Below are positions 55,510 through 63,428 of a DNA stretch of 64,000 nucleotides, in pieces. The stretch is taken from assembly GCF_038002345.1 (NCBI RefSeq), contig NZ_JBBOCJ010000001.1:5394001-5458000 (forward strand), given 5' to 3'. Source of the DNA: Paenibacillus sp. FSL M7-0420. Its GTDB lineage: Bacteria > Bacillota > Bacilli > Paenibacillales > Paenibacillaceae. A program made the position numbers and the translations under genes. Within the stretch, counting starts at the first letter, position 1. Every line of letters begins with the position of its first letter. The notes under the pieces were generated by a model. The model made no database searches and was not told the DNA's origin. It was given only the letters and a program-made list of their open reading frames with translations.

Positions 55510-56217
55510 TCATGGACTCAGCCGGAAGCCGATGCCCCAGACCGTATCGATATAGGCTTCGCTGTCGTGCGCTTTGATTTTATTGCGGATATTGCTGACA
55601 TGTACCGTTATCGTCTTGTCCTCGCCCAGATAGATCTCCTCCCAGGCCAGCTCATAGAGATCCTGCTTCGTGAACACGCGGGTAGGATTCTTAACCAGCA
55701 ACTCGACAATTCTGAATTCCTGGCGGGTCAGCGAAAGCTCAGTTCCATGAATCCTGACACTGTAGGCCGTGCAGTCCAGTACCAGATTTTTATGCCTGAA
55801 CTCCTTCACCGGCTCACCGGCAGCCGTCCGCTGGATATGGACATGGATGCGGGCAATCAGCTCCTCCAGCTCAAAGGGCTTGGTCACATAATCGTCAGCG
55901 CCCAGCGTGAACAGATCCAGCTTATGATCCAGCTGATCCTTTGCCGAGAGGACAATTACCGGAATCCGGGACTTCAACTCCTCACGCAAACGGTGCATGA
56001 ACCCTTCGCCGGACAATCCGGGCAGCATCAGGTCTAAGACAATCAGGTGGTACTCCTGCTCTGCCAGATTCAGCATCCCTTCACTGCCCGAATAGGCCCG
56101 GGTACACTGAAAGCCTGCGGCGGTAAGCCCGTCATGCAGAATTGCGTTAATATGCTCGTCATCCTCAACGATGAGAATTCTCCTGCGGTGCCCGCTATCC
56201 TTGAGATGGGTACTCAT
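55510..56217 (-). CDS. OmpR-family response regulator
   Basis: The 235-residue protein has a receiver domain with acidic EDDEH, the phosphoacceptor Asp in IVLDLMLPG and the Lys in YVTKPFE. A winged-helix DNA-binding domain follows (LTRQEFRIVELL, TVHVSNIRNKI). AAGGAG lies 7 bases before ATG 56217, inside the end of the kinase gene, so the two are coupled. It probably activates the following ABC transporter genes. Confidence 0.94.
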   Translation of the reverse strand: MSTHLKDSGHRRRILIVEDDEHINAILHDGLTAAGFQCTRAYSGSEGMLNLAEQEYHLIVLDLMLPGLSGEGFMHRLREELKSRIPVIVLSAKDQLDHKLDLFTLGADDYVTKPFELEELIARIHVHIQRTAAGEPVKEFRHKNLVLDCTAYSVRIHGTELSLTRQEFRIVELLVKNPTRVFTKQDLYELAWEEIYLGEDKTITVHVSNIRNKIKAHDSEAYIDTVWGIGFRLSP

Positions 56218-57148
56218 GGCTATGCTCCTTCCCCCTTTTTGAGAATCCGATTAATATACTGAAGGTATCCGCTGTACACCCGGCCTCTGCATCCCCGTTC
56301 ATTTTCTCCATCAGCGCCTTCACAATCGAGAGTCCAAGCCCTGAGGAATGCCGGGTACGCGAGGGATCTTCTCTGTAAAAGCGGGTAAAGATCTTCTCCG
56401 TATCCACCCTGCTGCCTGCCTTAAGCCGATTGGTGAAGCGTATACACAGCATCTCTTGCCTGTCTTCAACCTCTACGGTCAACGGGCCTTCGCCGTGGAT
56501 GAAATAGTTGCCGATGATATTGGTAAAGATTCGTTCCAGCGCATGGATATCCCCCATCACCCGGGGAGAACGCTCCGGCAGCCGAAGCTCAGGCTCATTC
56601 CCGGACCGGGTAAAATCATCAATGAACGTGAATAGGTTCCGCTTCAGCACCTCCGCCACATCAACCGCCTGCAGCTCCAATTCATATTCGGGATTCTGCA
56701 GCTTGGTATAGAGGAACAGCTCCTCTACCAGCTTAATAATCTGCTGTATTCTCGACTGGGCAAGCGCTACGTACCGCCCCTTCTCCTGCTCCGCCTCTGT
56801 CCGCAGCGCCAGCTGAAGGTAACCATCCAGCGAAGTGAGCGGCGTGCGGATATCATGCGACAGACTGGTAATCGCCAGATTCATCTCCTGATTCTTGCGG
56901 CTGAACTGTTCTCCCATCGCTTGCTGGCGGCTTAACAGGTTATTGCACTCCCGCACCAGCCTGCCGATCTCCCTTGGCTTCAACTGGGTCGCTACCAGCT
57001 TACGGGACTCATGCTCCATAATAAAAGACAGCTGGCTGCTGATCTGACCGACCTGTCTCCGGTAGTTCAGCAGGTACATAGTCTGGGCAATCAGCAGCAG
57101 CAGCAGGAGTCCTGCCAGAACAATAAGGATAAGATCAACCCCTTTCAT
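56195..57148 (-). CDS. Sensor histidine kinase
   Basis: The 317-residue kinase has one clear N-terminal membrane segment (LILIVLAGLLLLLLIAQTMYLL), a HAMP-like linker, the H box SHDIRTPLTSL, an N box (FTNIIGNYFIHG) and a G box (SSGLGLSIVKALMEKM). It lacks a large extracellular loop, like intramembrane-sensing kinases that report on cell-wall stress or on an ABC partner. The start has no ribosome site, and a TATAAT lies only 8 bases before the ATG. It is the first gene of a four-gene operon and overlaps the regulator by 23 bp. Confidence 0.9.
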   Translation of the reverse strand: MKGVDLILIVLAGLLLLLLIAQTMYLLNYRRQVGQISSQLSFIMEHESRKLVATQLKPREIGRLVRECNNLLSRQQAMGEQFSRKNQEMNLAITSLSHDIRTPLTSLDGYLQLALRTEAEQEKGRYVALAQSRIQQIIKLVEELFLYTKLQNPEYELELQAVDVAEVLKRNLFTFIDDFTRSGNEPELRLPERSPRVMGDIHALERIFTNIIGNYFIHGEGPLTVEVEDRQEMLCIRFTNRLKAGSRVDTEKIFTRFYREDPSRTRHSSGLGLSIVKALMEKMNGDAEAGCTADTFSILIGFSKRGKEHSHEYPSQG

Positions 57149-57183
57149 ATGATTGTATTATATACGATTACAGATACAGAGTC

Positions 57184-59880
57184 TTAGTGCGGGACGGGAA
57201 TGGGGGTGAGCTTGTGGCGTAGGGAGATGCCCTCCTTGCCCACTCTAAGCTGAATCTCCCCCTGCTGATCGGTCCGGTAGATCTCAGTATTTGCGTCAGC
57301 CAGCCGTTCCAGCACACTGCCATTCGGATGCCCGTACAGGTTATTCACACCGGCTGAGATAACAGCGGCCCCGGGGTTCCAGAAGGCCAGCCAGTCTGCG
57401 CTGGTGGCGGTTTTGCTGCCGTGGTGGGCGACCTTGAGGGCATCGATGGGTCTGCCTTGCTTAATCCCGGATTGACTTGCGGAATGTAGGATGGCCTCCT
57501 CTGCAGCCTGATCCATATCTCCTGTGAAAAGAAAGCTCCGGCCGTTCATCTCCAGCCGGAACACCACCGATTCGTGGTTCTGGTCCTCCACTTCCTCCGG
57601 CAGGGTCTGTCCATCCGCTCGCGGCTCCGGCCAAAGGAAATTCAGCCGCGTGGCATCGTCCGGTTCCAGCGACATGCCCTGCTGCACCGGATACAGCCGG
57701 ACACCCGCGTCCAGCGCAGTCGTCATCAGCTTAGTGTACGGCTGCGTGTCGGCCAATGTTCCGTTGAACAGTAGCGCTGATACCGGCATCCCTTCTAGCA
57801 CCGCCTGGAGCCCTCCGGCATGGTCCTGATCGCCATGCGTCAAGATAACCGCATCCAACCGGTGGATGCCCCGCTGCTTCAGGAGCGGTAGCAGCGTCTT
57901 CGCCCCGACCTCGAACGGGCTGCGGCGGATGCGCCATTCCTCCCGGTTGCCGAAGCTCACGGTCCCGCCGCCGTCCACCAGGATATGGGCTCCGCCCGGC
58001 GTGGTAATCAGGCTGCTGTCCCCCTGGCCTATGTCCAGGTAACTGATGGAACCGAAGCCGTCGCGTATAGCCTCAGCTTTATAGCCCTTATAGAGCAGAA
58101 TGGTCAGGCCTACGGCACACAGTATGGCTGCGGAATTACTCCAGCGCGTAGCTCCAGTCGGCGGATAGGCTTGAAAGGCCAGCGTCGCTCTTCTGCTGTT
58201 CGCAGTGGATGGAAAATCTGGCTGGTTGGTGGTGTTGATATGGTTACCCGGCGGTTCCGGCCTCTCCAGCTCTGCCAGCGGACGGGTCTCATCATCCATG
58301 AACTGGGGAACAAGCATGGCCTCAGTCCTCCGTTTCAACGCGTGTAACAAACCATATAACAGACCGTAATAGAGGCAGATCCACAGGAAGGAAGGCGAAG
58401 CCCAGATCAGCACCCCGGCGGTGAATCCGTTCACCCACTCTACTGCTGCGAATGTAATATTATTCAGGAACTCTGCAAGCTGCGCCGTCAGTAGTGATGC
58501 TGCATTCCAGACCCTTCCGAGGAGCAACGCCAGTGTTCCTAAGGGCAGCACCAGGAAGGTGATGAAGGGAACCAGCAGCAGATTAGCAGCAACGGACAAC
58601 AATGAGAATTGGTTGAAATAATAAATCGTCAGCGGAAACGAGACCAGCTGAGCAATAATCGTTACAGAGAGACTGCTGCCCAGCCAGCCCGGTAATCGCC
58701 TGAACAGCGGCGCAGCGAGCGGTGTATACACCATAAGTCCTGCCGTCACCAAAAAAGACAGCTGAAAGCTGACACTGAGAAGCAGATAAGGATTCCAGAC
58801 CAGCATCATCAGAGCGGATGCAGCCAGAATGTTCAGTCCATCCTTGAGCAGGCCCAGCCTTGCCGCCAGCAGGGCAATCATGCTCATGATCCCGGCGCGG
58901 ATCACAGACGGTCCGGCCCCGGACAGCAGCACATAGACCGGCACCAGCAGCAAGGTCACCGTTAGTGCGGTTTCCCTGGTTAAGCGGCAGCGGCGCAGAA
59001 GAACCAGGATTACTCCGACGTACACCGCCACATGCATCCCCGAGATGGCTAGGATATGGGTGAGCCCGAGCTGAGAGAACTGTCTGAAGGTCTCCGGGTC
59101 CAGCTCCTTTTGGATGCCGATGACGAGACCCTTCATATAACCCGCATGAGGCTCCTGAAATAAGCGGCTCATTTCTGCACCGAGCACAGATCTTGCCTTA
59201 TCATTCCAGCGGAGAATAGTGGACGGCTCCCACGAGACTTGGGGGTTAACCGTTACACTGGCTGTTCCCGTTCCTTTGAGCAGCCAGTGAATCTTTTGGG
59301 TGAGCAGATAGGCACGGTAGTCGAATCCGCCGAAGTTGCGCGCTATCTGGGGCTGTATCAATTCCCCCTCAATGACCACCCGGTCTCCCCGCTGCCACAA
59401 GGCAGCCTCAGCGATCTCACTCTCCTCCTGAAGCTTGATCTGTACAGTTACACGTTCACCTTCAGGATCACTCCCCACTGCTCCCGCTGCGGCAGACTGT
59501 TCCCCTTGCTGGTGTAGTCTGACACTGGACAGCTTCACGACAAAATCCACCCGGTCCCCGTCCCGCTCCACCGGAGAAGCGATAACGCCTGCGGCTGTTA
59601 TATATGCTTCATTCAGTTCGCTTACCGGTTGCACCAACACCTCAGGCAGCAGACTCACATTGCGTACCTCGCTGTGCTCCCAGTATAGGGCTGCCACGAT
59701 CAGCGCTGTCACCAACACTCCAGCCATCCTCCAGCGTATTCTGCTGCTCACCGCCCAGACTACAGGCAGCAACAGCAGCCCTGTGAGGCAGAACAGCAGA
59801 CTGCGGCCAGAGAACAAACATCCTGCGGCACTTCCCGCTACCCAGCAGACCGTAAAGCTTAAGAGCGGCCTTCTGTTCAT
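57184..59880 (-). CDS. comEC: DNA internalization-related competence protein ComEC/Rec2
   Basis: ComEC is the membrane channel that takes single-stranded DNA into competent cells. The 898-residue protein has an N-terminal OB-like domain, the multi-helix competence core (THILAISGMHVAVYVGVIL, SGAGPSVIRAGIM) and a C-terminal metallo-beta-lactamase domain with LDIGQGDS, LTHGDQDHAGG and VAHHGSKT. ATG 59880 is preferred, since ATG 59886 is only 2 bases from the AAGGAG. Length exceeds the ~776 of B. subtilis, partly because of a linker near residues 530-590. It is last in comEA-comEB-comEC. Confidence 0.95.
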   Translation of the reverse strand: MNRRPLLSFTVCWVAGSAAGCLFSGRSLLFCLTGLLLLPVVWAVSSRIRWRMAGVLVTALIVAALYWEHSEVRNVSLLPEVLVQPVSELNEAYITAAGVIASPVERDGDRVDFVVKLSSVRLHQQGEQSAAAGAVGSDPEGERVTVQIKLQEESEIAEAALWQRGDRVVIEGELIQPQIARNFGGFDYRAYLLTQKIHWLLKGTGTASVTVNPQVSWEPSTILRWNDKARSVLGAEMSRLFQEPHAGYMKGLVIGIQKELDPETFRQFSQLGLTHILAISGMHVAVYVGVILVLLRRCRLTRETALTVTLLLVPVYVLLSGAGPSVIRAGIMSMIALLAARLGLLKDGLNILAASALMMLVWNPYLLLSVSFQLSFLVTAGLMVYTPLAAPLFRRLPGWLGSSLSVTIIAQLVSFPLTIYYFNQFSLLSVAANLLLVPFITFLVLPLGTLALLLGRVWNAASLLTAQLAEFLNNITFAAVEWVNGFTAGVLIWASPSFLWICLYYGLLYGLLHALKRRTEAMLVPQFMDDETRPLAELERPEPPGNHINTTNQPDFPSTANSRRATLAFQAYPPTGATRWSNSAAILCAVGLTILLYKGYKAEAIRDGFGSISYLDIGQGDSSLITTPGGAHILVDGGGTVSFGNREEWRIRRSPFEVGAKTLLPLLKQRGIHRLDAVILTHGDQDHAGGLQAVLEGMPVSALLFNGTLADTQPYTKLMTTALDAGVRLYPVQQGMSLEPDDATRLNFLWPEPRADGQTLPEEVEDQNHESVVFRLEMNGRSFLFTGDMDQAAEEAILHSASQSGIKQGRPIDALKVAHHGSKTATSADWLAFWNPGAAVISAGVNNLYGHPNGSVLERLADANTEIYRTDQQGEIQLRVGKEGISLRHKLTPIPVPH

Positions 59881-59914
59881 AATCATCTCTCCTTCCTAAT
59901 TAGCACTAGACGCC

Positions 59915-59960
59915 AAAGAACCCCTGCATACGCATACAAATGCGTGTACAGAGGTTCTTC
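59915..59960 (-). terminator. Hairpin between comEB and comEC
   Basis: On the reverse strand GAACCTCTGTACACGCAT and ATGCGTATGCAGGGGTTC form a long stem with a few mismatches, followed by TTTGG. The T run is short, so it may be only a partial terminator that attenuates comEC. Confidence 0.55.
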
Positions 59961-60039
59961 CTCTGGAGCCCGTCACTATTCTTTTCGCGGCTCGTTCAGC
60001 CAACTATGTTAAGCCCGTCAGCCCATCCGTAGATGCTGG

Positions 60040-60558
60040 TTATTCAGATACCGAAATCATCGTTTCCTTAGGCGGCTCGTAGTTCTCCAATTGACGGAAC
60101 ACGATTCCTTTGGAGGAGAGCATCGCCTGTACCTTCTCCATGTCTTTCTTGTAAGGACGCAGGTAGACAATCTCCACGATTCCGCTGTTAGCCAGCATAT
60201 TGGCACAGGTCCAGCACGGCTCATCCGTAACGTAGACCGTACTGCCTTCCCGGTCGCTCCGGTCTGTGAACAGCAGCAGATTCTGCTCGGCATGGATTGT
60301 ACGGATACAGCGCTGCTTTTTGACCATTGTCTCTACACCGTCTATCATCTCACGCTCGTATTGCTCAGATACCATACAGCCTGCTTCCGAGCAGTCAGGA
60401 ACGCCCATCGGCGCACCGTTATAGGCCGTACCCAGCAGCTTCTTCCCCTGCACCAGCACCGCGCCGACATGGCGGCGGGGACAGCGCGAACGGGTGGAGA
60501 CCATGCAGGCAATATCCATGAAGTATGTATCCCAGTTCTTGCGGTAAGCCACAGTCAT
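60040..60558 (-). CDS. comEB: dCMP deaminase family protein ComEB
   Basis: ComEB is a zinc-dependent cytidine/deoxycytidylate deaminase encoded in the comE operon. The 172-residue protein shows the zinc site TIHAEQN (HAE) and DEPCWTC (PCxxC), and an N-terminal RNWD-type start MTVAYRKNWDTYFMDIA. GGAG lies 7 bases before ATG 60558. B. subtilis comEB is dispensable for transformation. The 406-bp gap to comEA contains palindromic element copy C. Confidence 0.93.
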   Translation of the reverse strand: MTVAYRKNWDTYFMDIACMVSTRSRCPRRHVGAVLVQGKKLLGTAYNGAPMGVPDCSEAGCMVSEQYEREMIDGVETMVKKQRCIRTIHAEQNLLLFTDRSDREGSTVYVTDEPCWTCANMLANSGIVEIVYLRPYKKDMEKVQAMLSSKGIVFRQLENYEPPKETMISVSE

Positions 60559-60728
60559 CAGCAATCTCCACTTTCTCTTCAATAGTTGTTCATTATTGTA
60601 GCATACCTGTCTGCGTTTTCACTAGGATATTGATAGCCCACAACACCCCACATTTCACCTAACTCTCACTTAGATCTCCCGTCCTGCTCACTTTTACAGC
60701 TCATTTGCTCATCAGTAGAGTCGGGTGT

Positions 60729-60914
60729 GATTGCACTTCATACAGTAGAAATTGCATTCTCAGCGCCTAAGTAACGTTCTGCTGCACTTCATACAATTGA
60801 TTCTCTCATTTAGTCTCCAAAGACCCTCTTTTGCAAAATTCTAATGTACGGAGTGCAGCAGATTCAGTTTTCAGGCGGATTGAGGGATAATCTAATGTAC
60901 AGAGTGCAATTGCA
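60729..60914. repeat. Palindromic four-unit element, copy C
   Basis: The anchors are TTGCA 60731 and CTGCA 60782 (forward), TGCAG 60854 and TGCAA 60905 (reverse). Spacings are exactly 51, 72 and 51, with the dyad at 60820. The inner arms read TCTGCTGCACT on both strands. It lies between comEA and comEB and separates genes that usually form one operon. Confidence 0.85.
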
Positions 60915-60964
60915 ACTTACTCTGTCTCGGCAGACAGGGTTGTTAGTGGTTCAGAACGGCAGCC

Positions 60965-61849
60965 TTAAAAGACCACCAGCGGCTTCAGCTTCTCCAGCAG
61001 CTTGGGGCCGATGCCCTTCACCTTGCCCAGCTCGTTCGCGCTGCGGAAGGCTCCCTTACTGGTGCGGTAGTCGATAATCGCCTGTGCTTTCTTCTCTCCG
61101 ATGCCCGGCAGGTCCATGAGGGCTTTGGCATCGGCTGTATTCACATTGATCCGGCCGTCAGCCGCTGCCGGGGGTGCAGTGCCAGCGGCTCCACCAGTTC
61201 CAGCTGTTGCAGCCGCCGTTCCACTTGCACCGCCGCTTCCCGCCGCTCCTCCGGGTCCTCCTGAGTCCGCCGCACCCGCACCCGATATCCCGGCACTCGC
61301 CGCTCCAGCGCCAGCTGTTCCATCACCAGTGGCCGCACCGCCAACAACTCCGCTACCCGCCTCGCCTACAACATTCGCGCCAGCAACTCCATTACCAGTC
61401 ACACTCCCGCCAGCTCCTGTGTCTACTGTTGCACCACCCGTGGCTGCGTTGCCAGTTACTCCACTACCCACCTTACCGCCAACAGCTACCTCGCCACCCG
61501 CCTCTCCACTACCCGCCGTACCTGCAACACTCCAGCCAACTGCTCCGTCTCCCGCCGCACTCCCGCTAGCCACTCCACTACCCGCCTTACCACCACCAAC
61601 TACCTCGCTACCAGCCACTCCACTACCTGCCGTACCGCCACCCGCTACCTCGCCACCTGCCACCTTACCGCCCGCCGAACTCCCGCCATCAATGCCTACG
61701 TCCGCCACTCCCAGCGCCTGCGCCATTCCGGCGTTCAGCGTCGTCCATCCGGCGATGCCGGTGTCCTGTGCTTTATGGTCTGCGGCCCATACCAGGCCGC
61801 CGCCCAGCAGCGCGGCGGTGATGGCACAGATGATCATTCTTTTATCCAT
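60965..61849 (-). CDS. comEA: ComEA-type helix-hairpin-helix DNA-binding protein with long low-complexity linker
   Basis: ComEA is the membrane-anchored receptor that binds transforming DNA. The product (294 residues) has an N-terminal membrane anchor ([19 protein letters not shown]) and a C-terminal double helix-hairpin-helix domain from residue ~232 ([18 protein letters not shown], then [14 protein letters not shown]). The SLBB-type domain usual in Bacillus ComEA is not visible. Instead residues ~51-231 are almost entirely Gly, Ala, Val, Ser and Thr in short repeated patterns. ATG 61849 follows GAGGGAGGA. The frame is intact. It is divergent from comER. Confidence 0.9.
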   Translation of the reverse strand: MDKRMIICAITAALLGGGLVWAADHKAQDTGIAGWTTLNAGMAQALGVADVGIDGGSSAGGKVAGGEVAGGGTAGSGVAGSEVVGGGKAGSGVASGSAAGDGAVGWSVAGTAGSGEAGGEVAVGGKVGSGVTGNAATGGATVDTGAGGSVTGNGVAGANVVGEAGSGVVGGAATGDGTAGAGAASAGISGAGAADSGGPGGAAGSGGASGTAAATAGTGGAAGTAPPAAADGRINVNTADAKALMDLPGIGEKKAQAIIDYRTSKGAFRSANELGKVKGIGPKLLEKLKPLVVF

Positions 61850-61987
61850 CAGGTTGTCCTCCCTCATCGAACTGGAATTTTATTCAAAAATCCGATTAAA
61901 ACCTGTCATTGGTCCAAGTCTGGTGTGCATACATTTAACGAAGAGTATCACTGTAAGCCAGCAGCATAAGAAAGGAGGTACCACAGG

Positions 61988-62839
61988 ATGAAAGTGGGAT
62001 TTATCGGAACAGGCAGCATGGGAAGTCTGCTGATCGACACCTTCCTTCGGTCGGGAGCCCTTGATCCATGTGATGTGATGGCCAGCAACCGCAGCCCGGG
62101 CAGGCTGATGGAGCTGAAGAAGCTTCATCCCGGAATTACGATATGCTCCGGCAACATCGAAGCCGCCTCGGAGAGCGACCTGGTGTTCCTGTGTGTCAAG
62201 CCTTTGCAGTTCAAGCGGGTAACCGATGAGATCGCCCCTTATCTGCGCAGCGACCAGATCGTTGTATCGATTACAAGCCCTGTGCAGCTCTACCATCTGG
62301 AATCGGCCCTGCCCTCCAAGGTCGCCAAAATCATTCCCAGCATCACCCATTCCGTCAGAGGCGGGAGTTCGCTGTGCATTTTTGGAAGCCGATTAAATAA
62401 AAAAGACAGGCTCCTGCTGCTCCAGCTATTCTCCTGCATTGGAGTTCCGGAGGAAATTCCTGAGGGCCATACGCGGATTGCCTCAGATTTCTCTAGCTGC
62501 GGCCCGGCCTTTCTTAGCTATTTCCTGGAGAGGTGGATTGAAGCGGCTGTTGAAGCAACCGGCATCGACGAAGCCCTGGTCACCCGGCTCGCAGGGGAGA
62601 TGCTGCTGGGTACGGGTAAGCTGTTGACCGAAGGCTCGTTCACCCCGCAGGAGCTGCAGGAACGGGTAGCCGTCCGCGGGGGTATTACCGCGCAAGCCCT
62701 GAATCACTTGCAGACCAGTCTGGAAGGGGTGTTTGAACGCCTGATCACCACCACACATGACAAGTATGATGAGGATGTGGAAAAGCTCGACGAGCTGTTC
62801 GGGCTTGGCAGTATCGCCCAGAGCCGCATCGACCGTTAA
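61988..62839 (+). CDS. comER: Late competence protein ComER (pyrroline-5-carboxylate reductase-like)
   Basis: ComER is a P5C-reductase homologue encoded divergently from comEA in many Bacillota; in Bacillus it has been linked to sporulation and biofilm control. The 283-residue protein has the Rossmann start MKVGFIGTGSMGSLLIDTFL, SDLVFLCVKPLQF and the dimerisation region with SCGPAFLSYFLERWIEA and VAVRGGITAQALN. AAAGGAGG lies 9 bases before the ATG. The 138-bp gap to comEA holds both promoters, but I could not place them with confidence. Confidence 0.93.
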   Translation: MKVGFIGTGSMGSLLIDTFLRSGALDPCDVMASNRSPGRLMELKKLHPGITICSGNIEAASESDLVFLCVKPLQFKRVTDEIAPYLRSDQIVVSITSPVQLYHLESALPSKVAKIIPSITHSVRGGSSLCIFGSRLNKKDRLLLLQLFSCIGVPEEIPEGHTRIASDFSSCGPAFLSYFLERWIEAAVEATGIDEALVTRLAGEMLLGTGKLLTEGSFTPQELQERVAVRGGITAQALNHLQTSLEGVFERLITTTHDKYDEDVEKLDELFGLGSIAQSRIDR

Positions 62840-62978
62840 GCTGCCCTCATCTGTCCTATACCGCTTGTCATCCCGCCGCACGGTACCCTGCTTTGAACGG
62901 GCCACACGCGCTAATCTTCGCGGTACCAGCCTTGAAGCCATCGTTCACGCTCCAGGCTAGGCCGCCCGAAACCAAGTG

Positions 62979-63018
62979 GAAACGGCTTTGCCGTCCTTTT
63001 AAAGGACGGTACCGTTTC
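62979..63018. repeat. 40-bp hairpin repeat, copy 3
   Basis: GAAACGGCTTTGCCGTCC and GGACGGTACCGTTTC pair around TTTTAAA. This is copy 1 in the opposite orientation, nearly base for base, including the CAGCGAGAAATAG-type flank. It lies in the 589-bp gap between comER and leuS. Confidence 0.75.
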
Positions 63019-63137
63019 AGCGAGAAATAGAAGGATAATTTATCGTATGCAACATATAAATTCTTATATTTGAACAAAATCACCCTGCGGGTGAACGATG
63101 CTAATGCCTCTCTCACCGGCCGCTTTTAAGGAGCAGT

Positions 63138-63318
63138 AATGTTGCCCTTTTTGCAGGATTTCTCTATACCTTTTACGGGTTGAAGTACAATGTTGCATTA
63201 TTTGCACAAATTTCGGTGTTTAGAGCAAGTTAGTGCTGAATTTGTTGCATTTCGTGCAGGATTTCAGCATAGACTGCTTCTTTGGGGCAGTATTGTTGCA
63301 CTTTTGGCAGGATTCCTC
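63138..63318. repeat. Four tandem units related to the TTGCA family (copy D)
   Basis: Units of the type GTTGCACTTTTTGCAGGATT occur four times, all forward. Anchors are at 63142, 63193, 63245 and 63296, spaced 51, 52 and 51. Two further differences from copies A-C are the absence of reverse units and the GCAGGATT end of each unit. The remaining sequence of the gap shows no gene. Confidence 0.75.
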
Positions 63319-63373
63319 TTAAAATGTTACCGCCTGTGATGCATGGGGCCCTTCCCTCGGCGCCTAAACAGCA

Positions 63374-63411
63374 ACAAAGCCCGCAGCACGGAAACCTCCG
63401 TTGCTGCGGGC
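63374..63411 (-). terminator. Terminator of leuS
   Basis: On the reverse strand GCCCGCAGCA and TGCTGCGGGC form a perfect 10-bp stem with an inner ACGGA/TCCGT stem, followed by TTTG. It lies ~18 bp after the leuS stop. Confidence 0.7.
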
Positions 63412-63428
63412 AGAATTGCGTTCTTCGC

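Noticed and set aside
61101..61991. Forward-strand 296-codon Pro/Ala-rich frame opposite comEA
   Set aside because: It is the complement of the Gly/Ala/Val codon repeats of comEA, has no ribosome site and no recognisable domain, and the opposite frame encodes a clear ComEA.
63138..63318. Short CRISPR array at copy D
   Set aside because: The unit is not conserved enough, there are only four, and the ~31-bp intervals are not accompanied by a leader or cas genes.
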